A stretch of DNA of 10,890 nt. Source: Rhodospirillales bacterium. GTDB taxonomy: Bacteria; Pseudomonadota; Alphaproteobacteria; Micavibrionales; UBA2020. This document shows, in pieces, positions 6,379-10,890 of this stretch (within the stretch, counting starts at the first letter, position 1; each line of letters starts with the position of its first letter). Location of the stretch: contig JAHFPI010000051.1 of assembly GCA_023266795.1 (NCBI GenBank), positions 1 to 10,890 of the forward strand, written 5' to 3'. The position numbers were made by a program, and so were the translations under genes. Under the pieces are notes generated by a model. That model saw only the letters and a program-made list of their open reading frames with translations, was not told where the DNA came from and did no database searches.

Positions 6379-6978
6379 AAAGGGCGCGACCGTCCGCCGG
6401 ATAAATGCGTCGATGTTCGCCGCGCCGAATTGCTCCAGCTTTATTTTTTCATCGACGATCAGCGTCGTCAGACCGTGGCACAGGCTCCAGATCATCACCG
6501 TCAGGAACCGCGTATCTTCGGCGGACGCCTGCCGTTTTGAAAGCGTGGCGGAAATCAGCGCGTAGCTTTTTCCCGCTGTCATCGCCAGCGTCGGGTAGTC
6601 TTTCATGACTGCCAGTTCGCGGCTGAACATCAGCTGGAACAGGGGCTTGTTGGCTACCGCGAAGCGCACATAAGCGGCCATCAGTTTTTCAATGCGCTCC
6701 TGTACGCTGTTTCGGCCCGTGGCCTCTTCCGCCATTTGCAGGGCGAGGCGCTGGAATCCGGTTTCGGCCACGGCGGCCAGCAGATCGTCCTTGTCGCGGA
6801 AATGGCTGTAGGGCGCCGCCTGGGTCACGCCGGTCGCCTTGGCCAGAACCCGCAGGCTCAGCCCGTCCATGCCCTTTTCCCTGAGAACCGCCAGCGCCGC
6901 CTCGATCAGCGCGCTGCGTAAATCGCCATGATGGTATTTGAATTTTTTCTGATGAACGATTTCCGCGACAGCACTCAT
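6361..6978 (-). CDS. TetR/AcrR-family transcriptional regulator (YHHGDLR / WHG type)
   Basis: This 205-residue protein is a TetR-type DNA-binding regulator. The N-terminus carries YHHGDLR at residues 15-21, typical of the subgroup with a WHG-type C-terminal ligand domain. A helix-turn-helix follows (about 22-67) with LSLRVLAKATGVTQAAPYSHF, where the recognition helix includes TQAAPYSHF. The rest is an all-helical domain presumed to bind an effector and dimerise; the ligand cannot be read from sequence. The ATG (6978-6976) is preceded by AGGGGG at a 6-nt spacing. A 6-bp inverted repeat at 7002-7020 lies just upstream and could be its own operator. It is divergent from nadA and convergent with the kinase gene, so its targets may be itself or distant genes; nothing specifically ties it to NAD synthesis. 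Confidence 0.93.
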   Translation of the reverse strand: MSAVAEIVHQKKFKYHHGDLRSALIEAALAVLREKGMDGLSLRVLAKATGVTQAAPYSHFRDKDDLLAAVAETGFQRLALQMAEEATGRNSVQERIEKLMAAYVRFAVANKPLFQLMFSRELAVMKDYPTLAMTAGKSYALISATLSKRQASAEDTRFLTVMIWSLCHGLTTLIVDEKIKLEQFGAANIDAFIRRTVAPFSGELV

Positions 6979-7001
6979 GGATGTCCCCCTAACCCGTTGA
7001 T

Positions 7002-7020
7002 TTAACTAGCCCCCAGTTAA
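7002..7020. promoter_or_regulatory. Inverted repeat, candidate TetR-family autoregulatory operator
   Basis: TTAACT (7002-7007) and AGTTAA (7015-7020) form a perfect 6-bp inverted repeat with a 7-nt spacer, 24 bp upstream of the TetR start. Size (19 bp) and position fit a TetR-type operator. A minus-strand TTGACC at 7048-7043 could be the -35 of the TetR promoter, which would place the repeat near the transcription start. A perfect minus-strand TATAAT also occurs at 7134-7129 but has no good -35. Binding by this regulator is inferred only from proximity. Confidence 0.4.
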
Positions 7021-7150
7021 TCTTTGCACCGTTTAGTTATCCGGTCAACATAGCGATTCGGCGCTGGGGCAAAGACCGGAATAAAAATAACTCCCTTCTA
7101 AGCGGCGCGGATACCGCATATCTAGTTGATTATAAACGGTTAAATCTTTA

Positions 7151-7179
7151 TTGACTTATACTCTATTAGAGTATATCAA
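7151..7179 (+). promoter_or_regulatory. Candidate sigma70 promoter of the nadABC operon
   Basis: TTGACT (7151-7156) is a near-consensus -35. With a 17-nt spacer the -10 is TATCAA (7174-7179), a 4/6 match. Transcription would begin around 7186, giving a leader of roughly 35 nt before the nadA ATG. The first palindrome fills the spacer between -35 and -10 and the second covers the predicted start site, so a bound protein would block RNA polymerase. The exact -10 is uncertain because several TATA-like hexamers overlap here. Confidence 0.6.
7157..7175. promoter_or_regulatory. nad operator 1 (TATACTC-N5-GAGTATA palindrome)
   Basis: The perfect 7-bp arms TATACTC (7157-7163) and GAGTATA (7169-7175) are separated by TATTA. 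The site lies between the -35 and -10 of the proposed nadA promoter. The arms are identical to those of the second site 24 bp downstream, which argues for a specific dimeric repressor. Alphaproteobacteria are reported to control nadABC through an NAD-responsive factor (NadQ, related to the NrtR group). I cannot confirm from memory that this motif is its consensus. Confidence 0.7.
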
Positions 7180-7202
7180 TTATACTCAATAAGAGTATAA
7201 TT
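7178..7202. promoter_or_regulatory. nad operator 2 (same palindrome, extended to 10-bp arms)
   Basis: TATACTC (7181-7187) and GAGTATA (7193-7199) repeat the arms of operator 1 with spacer AATAA. Here the symmetry continues three more bases each side, giving perfect 10-bp arms (7178-7187 and 7193-7202). The centre is 24 bp from the centre of operator 1, a little over two helical turns, so two dimers could bind side by side. It covers the predicted transcription start and ends 18 bp before the nadA ATG. Confidence 0.7.
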
Positions 7203-7220
7203 AGAAGTGGGAGAACAAAA

Positions 7221-8255
7221 ATGTTTGATACGGTCGTCCAGAGCAGAAAACCGGAATACACCCCCGCCGTCGCCGCTGCGGCCGCGCCGCTGTACGATAA
7301 AGTGCGGCGCGTGGTGAACGCTCTCGACTGGGCGACCTATGCGCCCTATATCCTCGAGATCAACCGGCTGAAAAAAGAAAAAGGCGCGGTCATCCTCGCG
7401 CACAATTACATGACGCCGGAAATTTTTCACTGCGTCGCGGATTTTTTCGGCGACTCGCTGCAACTGGCGCAGCAAGCCGGCAAAACCGACGCCAAAATCA
7501 TCGTTCAGGCCGGTGTGCATTTTATGGCGGAAACCTCGAAAATCCTCTCGCCGAAAAAAACCGTGCTAATCCCCGACCTGCGCGCCGGCTGTTCGCTGGC
7601 CGCCTCCATCACCGCCGCCGATGTGCGCCTGCTGCGCGAAAAATATCCGGACGTGCCGATTGTCACCTACGTCAATACCTCGGCGGAAGTGAAGGCGGAA
7701 TCGGATATCTGCTGCACGTCGTCCAATGCGCTCGCCATTGTCGAAAGCTTCGCGGGCGACACGGTGCTGATGATCCCCGACCAGTATCTCGCCCGCAATA
7801 TCGCCAGACAAACCAAAAAGAAAATTCTCACCTGGCAGGGCTCCTGCGAGGTGCATGAACGCTTCACCCCGGAAGATATTAAAAAATTCCGTGCCGCCTG
7901 GCCGGGGGCCGTCGTGCTGGCGCACCCCGAATGCCCGCCGGAAGTCGTGGCCGAAGCGGATTTCGCCGGCTCGACCAAGGCGATGAGCGACTATGTGCGG
8001 GACAGGCAGCCCAAAAAAGTGGTGATGGTGACGGAATGCTCCATGTCGGACAACGTCTCGGTGAACAACCCCAATGTCGAATTCGTGCGCCCCTGCAACC
8101 TCTGCCCGCACATGAAGCGGATTACGCTGCAGAACATCCTGAGCTGCCTGCAGACGATGACGCATGAAGTGACGGTCGATCCGGTTATTGCCGCACGGGC
8201 AAGGCTGGCGGTGGAAAAAATGCTCGCTGTAAATATACAAAGCAGGGGTGTGTAA
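7221..8255 (+). CDS. nadA: Quinolinate synthase NadA
   Basis: NadA is a [4Fe-4S] enzyme that condenses iminoaspartate, made by NadB, with dihydroxyacetone phosphate to form quinolinate. The 344-residue product shows the family signatures: ILAHNYMTPEI near residue 60, GDSLQLAQ, then VHFMAETSKIL. The three cluster ligands are inferred as C124 (in DLRAGCSLA), C209 (in WQGSCEVHE) and C295 (in CNLCPHMK). The C-terminal motif has C292 and C295 but Met at 298, so it is CxxCxxM rather than the CxxCxxC seen in E. coli. TECSMSDNV near residue 270 is another conserved block. The ATG follows GGGAG (7209-7213) at 7 nt. It is the first gene of the nadABC operon and lies directly behind the twin operators. 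Confidence 0.97.
   Translation: MFDTVVQSRKPEYTPAVAAAAAPLYDKVRRVVNALDWATYAPYILEINRLKKEKGAVILAHNYMTPEIFHCVADFFGDSLQLAQQAGKTDAKIIVQAGVHFMAETSKILSPKKTVLIPDLRAGCSLAASITAADVRLLREKYPDVPIVTYVNTSAEVKAESDICCTSSNALAIVESFAGDTVLMIPDQYLARNIARQTKKKILTWQGSCEVHERFTPEDIKKFRAAWPGAVVLAHPECPPEVVAEADFAGSTKAMSDYVRDRQPKKVVMVTECSMSDNVSVNNPNVEFVRPCNLCPHMKRITLQNILSCLQTMTHEVTVDPVIAARARLAVEKMLAVNIQSRGV
8244..8248 (+). promoter_or_regulatory. Shine-Dalgarno AGGGG of nadB
   Basis: AGGGG lies inside the nadA 3' end, 8 nt before the ATG at 8257. It overlaps the alternative in-frame GTG at 8248, which therefore cannot use it. This fixes the nadB start at 8257. Confidence 0.7.
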
Positions 8256-8256
8256 C

Positions 8257-9870
8257 ATGAAAGCGGAAATTGTCAACAGCGCGGATGTGGTTATTGTCGG
8301 GGCCGGCGCCGCCGGATTGTTCGCGGCGCTTTCACTTGCGCAAATGCAAACCGGCGGCCTCAGGCCGCGACGCGTCATCGTGCTCAGTGAAAAACCGCTC
8401 GGCGGCATCTGCGCCAGCTGCTGGGCGCAGGGCGGCATTGCCGCCGCCGTGGGCAGGGAAGACACCGCCGCCAGCCACGCTGCCGATACGCTCAAAGCCG
8501 CAGCGGGCACAGCGGACGGTGACGTCGTGCGTGTTCTTACCGCCGAAGCCCCGTCCTATATAAAAATTCTTGAAAAATTCGGCGTGCAATTCGAGCATGA
8601 TCCGGACGGCAGCTTCAAGCTCAGCCGTGAGGCCTGCCATGCCCGCCGCCGTGTGCTGAAAGCCGCCGCCGGAGACGGCTTCGGGTTTGAAATGATGCGG
8701 GCGCTGGTGGAAGCCGTTAAAAAAACACCCTCTATTGTTTTTGAAGAAGCTGGCGCTGAACGCATCATCCGCCGCAATGGCGCGACGGCGGGGCCGGTGC
8801 AGGGCCTTCTCGCGCGGCGCCTGAAAGACGGCAAGCCGGTGGTGTTTGCAGCGCCGGCAGTTATTTTGGCGACCGGCGGGATTGGCGGCCTGTATGCGGC
8901 GACCACCAATCCGCTCGGCGCCGTCGGACGCGGCATTGCCATGGCGGCGCGAGCGGGCGCGGTGCTGTCCGACCTTGAATTTGTGCAGTTCCACCCGACC
9001 GCGCTGGACATCGGCGAGGATCCGGCCCCGCTGGCAACCGAGGCGCTGCGCGGTGAAGGCGCTTATCTGCTGAACAGTCGCGGCGAACGCTTCATGCTGG
9101 ACTGCCACGAAATGGCGGAACTGGCGCCGCGCGACATTGTCAGCCGCGCGATGTTTGCACAGATTCAGAAAGGCCAGAAAACCTATCTTGATTGCCGCCG
9201 CATTGACGTATCGCACTTTCCCGCTTTAGTGGAAGCCTGCGCCCGCGCCGGACTCAACCCGCAACACGATCTGGTGCCGGTGATGCCAGTCGCCCATTAT
9301 CACATGGGGGGCATCTCCACCGACCTGAACGGCCGCACCAGCGTGCCGGGGCTTTGGGCCTGCGGCGAAGTGGCGGCAACCGGCCTGCACGGCGCCAACC
9401 GTCTGGCCAGCAACTCGCTGATGGAAGCGGTGGTGATGGGGGGACACGCGGCGCATGACGTAACAACGTCAAATATTGCGAACGTCGGGCATATTAATAC
9501 CGCCGCTTTGCCAAATCTGCCGCAAACGCGCAGCATGGACGCGGAAAAAGACGCCCTGCGCCACATCATGACCGATCTGGTCGGCGTCATCCGTCACAAA
9601 CAGGGCATGATTGATGCCTTACGCAATATCACCGCCATCGCGGCAGCTGCCGAAAAGTACGACAGCAGGCTGGCGGATATGGCGCTGGCGGTACGGATAA
9701 TCGCCGTTTCCGCGCTCCGCCGCACCGAAAGCCGGGGCGGGCATTGCCGCAACGATTATCCGCAGGCCGTGAAATCCTGGCAAAAAAGAACTTTTGTCAC
9801 GCTGCCGGAAATCGATGCGCAAACCGCAGAAATTTTAAACCCTATTGCTGAACGCAGGAGCATGGCATGA
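8257..9870 (+). CDS. nadB: L-aspartate oxidase NadB
   Basis: NadB is the flavoenzyme that oxidises L-aspartate to iminoaspartate, the NadA substrate. The 537-residue protein matches the usual length and has the succinate dehydrogenase/fumarate reductase flavoprotein fold. The FAD-binding GAGAAG is at residues 15-20 after VVIVG, followed by SCWAQGGIAAA. The active-site region includes LEFVQFHPTAL, APRDIVSRA (R292), AHYHMGG (346-352) and GLHGANRLASNSLMEA (R382). The C-terminal helical domain has the RTESRGGHCRNDYP signature that separates aspartate oxidases and related flavoproteins from unrelated oxidases. The ATG at 8257, 1 nt after the nadA stop, is preferred over GTG 8248 on Shine-Dalgarno spacing. 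The stop overlaps the nadC start as ATGA. Confidence 0.97.
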   Translation: MKAEIVNSADVVIVGAGAAGLFAALSLAQMQTGGLRPRRVIVLSEKPLGGICASCWAQGGIAAAVGREDTAASHAADTLKAAAGTADGDVVRVLTAEAPSYIKILEKFGVQFEHDPDGSFKLSREACHARRRVLKAAAGDGFGFEMMRALVEAVKKTPSIVFEEAGAERIIRRNGATAGPVQGLLARRLKDGKPVVFAAPAVILATGGIGGLYAATTNPLGAVGRGIAMAARAGAVLSDLEFVQFHPTALDIGEDPAPLATEALRGEGAYLLNSRGERFMLDCHEMAELAPRDIVSRAMFAQIQKGQKTYLDCRRIDVSHFPALVEACARAGLNPQHDLVPVMPVAHYHMGGISTDLNGRTSVPGLWACGEVAATGLHGANRLASNSLMEAVVMGGHAAHDVTTSNIANVGHINTAALPNLPQTRSMDAEKDALRHIMTDLVGVIRHKQGMIDALRNITAIAAAAEKYDSRLADMALAVRIIAVSALRRTESRGGHCRNDYPQAVKSWQKRTFVTLPEIDAQTAEILNPIAERRSMA

Positions 9871-10718
9871 AAAATATCCCCCCGCTGATTCTCGAGCCCT
9901 TGGTGCGCATGGCGTTGGCGGAAGATCTGGGTCGCGGCGGCGACATCACCAGCGACAACGTTATTCCGGCGACGGCGCGCGCGCATGTGGTGATGGCTTC
10001 CCGTCAGGAAGGGATCATCGCCGGTCTGGATGCTGCAGAAACCGCCTTTAAACTGGTCGATCCGTTGCTGACCGTCAAACGGCTTGTGCCGGAAGGCGCC
10101 GAAGTGAAGGCGGGAGACGAGATCATGGAAGTGGCGGGGTGCGCCCGCTCCATACTGGCGGCGGAACGGGTAGCGCTGAATTTTGTCGGGCGGTTGTCGG
10201 GAATCGCGACGCTGACCCATAAAATGGTCACAGCCGTCGGGAACCATAAGGCTAAAATCTGTTCGACCCGCAAAACGACTCCCGGATTGCGCGCGCTGGA
10301 AAAATATGCAGTTAAAATCGGCGGCGGCATGAATCACCGGCTGGGACTGGATGACGCCGTGCTGATTAAGGACAACCACATTGCCATTGCCGGCGGCGTT
10401 ACCGTCGCCCTGCGCCGCGCGAAAGAAGGCATCGGCCACATGGTCAAGATCGAAATAGAAGTTGATACGCTGGCGCAATTGCAGGAAGCGCTGGAAGAAG
10501 GAACGGACGCGGTCATGCTCGACAATATGAGCCTTGAAGACATGGCGACAGCCGTAAAAATGACAGCAGGGCGCGCAATCGTGGAGGCTTCCGGCGGCGT
10601 GACGCTGGAGCGTATCCCGAAAATTGCCGCAACCGGCGTCGATATGATTTCCAGCGGCGCCCTGACGCACAGCGCGCCCAACTTTGACGTGGGACTGGAT
10701 TATAAAGCAGCCGCCTGA
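9867..10718 (+). CDS. nadC: Nicotinate-nucleotide pyrophosphorylase (carboxylating) NadC
   Basis: NadC (quinolinate phosphoribosyltransferase) converts quinolinate and PRPP to nicotinate mononucleotide with CO2 release, completing the de novo branch encoded by this operon. The 283 residues contain an N-terminal EDLGRGGDITSD block and ERVALNFVGRLSGIAT. The substrate-binding core is TRKTTPGLRALEKYAV (R135, K136), followed by GGGMNHRLGLDDAVLIKDNH (K168-H171). Later blocks are EIEVDTLAQ, VMLDNMS and the EASGGVTLERI phosphate loop. The start at 9867 overlaps the nadB stop (ATGA) and has AGGAG (9856-9860) 6 nt upstream. An ATG at 9862 is the penultimate sense codon region of nadB in another frame and sits too close to that ribosome site. 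The gene ends 4 nt before a convergent gene, with no strong terminator. Confidence 0.97.
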   Translation: MKNIPPLILEPLVRMALAEDLGRGGDITSDNVIPATARAHVVMASRQEGIIAGLDAAETAFKLVDPLLTVKRLVPEGAEVKAGDEIMEVAGCARSILAAERVALNFVGRLSGIATLTHKMVTAVGNHKAKICSTRKTTPGLRALEKYAVKIGGGMNHRLGLDDAVLIKDNHIAIAGGVTVALRRAKEGIGHMVKIEIEVDTLAQLQEALEEGTDAVMLDNMSLEDMATAVKMTAGRAIVEASGGVTLERIPKIAATGVDMISSGALTHSAPNFDVGLDYKAAA

Positions 10719-10722
10719 CGGC

Positions 10723-10890
10723 TTATTCCACCGCCGATAGTTTGCCGGTTTTAGCTAGCGCGAGGTTGTGCGCGACGGCAAAGTCCCAGAATTTATCCGC
10801 CGGAATCGGCTTGGTATACTTGAACCCCTGTGCCTCGTCGCAGCCCTCCTCCCGCAGGAAATCTTCATGGTCGCTGGTTTCGACGCCTTC
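10723..10890 (-). CDS. EAL-domain protein, C-terminal end (probable c-di-GMP phosphodiesterase)
   Basis: Only the last 55 codons are in the window; the gene enters from the right edge on the minus strand and stops with TAA at 10725-10723. The visible peptide starts with EGVET, the conserved glutamate loop near the end of EAL domains. It continues FLREEGCDEAQGFKYTKPIP, matching the usual GCDxxQGFxxSKPxP signature. EAL domains hydrolyse cyclic di-GMP, which controls motility and biofilm formation. The catalytic EAL motif and any partner domains (GGDEF, PAS, receiver) are outside the window, so activity and architecture cannot be judged. About 22 residues follow the EAL fold, without another domain. 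It converges on nadC with a 4-bp gap. Confidence 0.88.
   Translation of the reverse strand, partial: EGVETSDHEDFLREEGCDEAQGFKYTKPIPADKFWDFAVAHNLALAKTGKLSAVE

Noticed and set aside
7107..7117. GCGG-ATA-CCGC mini-palindrome in the nadA upstream region
   Set aside because: Four-base arms in GC-rich sequence are expected by chance; no repeat copy or clear placement relative to a promoter.
7081..7150. Riboswitch or attenuator before nadA
   Set aside because: The likely promoter lies downstream at 7151-7179, leaving a leader of only about 35 nt with no structured element apart from operator 2.
7566..8510. Minus-strand open frame opposite nadA/nadB (314 codons)
   Set aside because: Antisense shadow in GC-rich DNA; it crosses two well-supported genes and has low-complexity composition.
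9756..10670. Minus-strand open frame opposite nadC (304 codons)
   Set aside because: Complementary to conserved NadC motifs; no recognisable domain.
10709..10723. Hairpin AGCCG-N5-CGGCT at the nadC end as an intrinsic terminator
   Set aside because: The stem is only 5 bp, it overlaps the stop codon, and no T-run follows on either strand.

Overview
The window looks like an alphaproteobacterial chromosome segment. The evidence is high GC content, tight gene packing, and a flagellar block in the order fliL, fliM, DUF6468-type membrane protein, MotE-family protein. It is accessory-poor: I see no IS element, prophage, CRISPR array, tRNA or rRNA. I cannot assign a genus from the sequence alone.

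Layout. (1) 1-3614, plus strand: the tail of a flagellar operon. fliL (5' end outside the window), fliM, a small single-TM coiled-coil protein and a MotE-like protein are joined by 4-bp overlaps or gaps under 10 bp. A VanX/DdpX-like M15D dipeptidase gene follows through a GTGA overlap. (2) 3611-5446, minus strand: mnmC, the bifunctional tRNA wobble-uridine modification enzyme, convergent with the dipeptidase gene; one CTAG supplies both stop codons. (3) 5530-6378, plus strand: a fructosamine-kinase-family phosphotransferase, divergent from mnmC, with its 3' end overlapping a convergent TetR-family regulator (6361-6978, minus). (4) 6979-7220: the largest non-coding stretch, a divergent control region. 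It holds an inverted repeat next to the TetR gene and two tandem, nearly identical palindromes embedded in the nadA promoter. (5) 7221-10718, plus strand: nadA-nadB-nadC, the complete de novo aspartate-to-NaMN pathway as one operon. (6) 10723-10890, minus strand: the C-terminal end of an EAL-domain protein running off the right edge.

How the genes work together. FliL and FliM belong to the flagellar motor and C-ring, and the next two proteins are flagellum-associated in this clade. NadA, NadB and NadC make quinolinate and then nicotinate mononucleotide. MnmC, the sugar-amine kinase and the TetR protein are separate single-gene units.

Most of the window is ordinary housekeeping DNA. The items most worth a second look are the twin operators before nadA, the His-to-Asp change at the expected third zinc ligand of the M15D peptidase, and the coupling of that peptidase gene to the flagellar operon.
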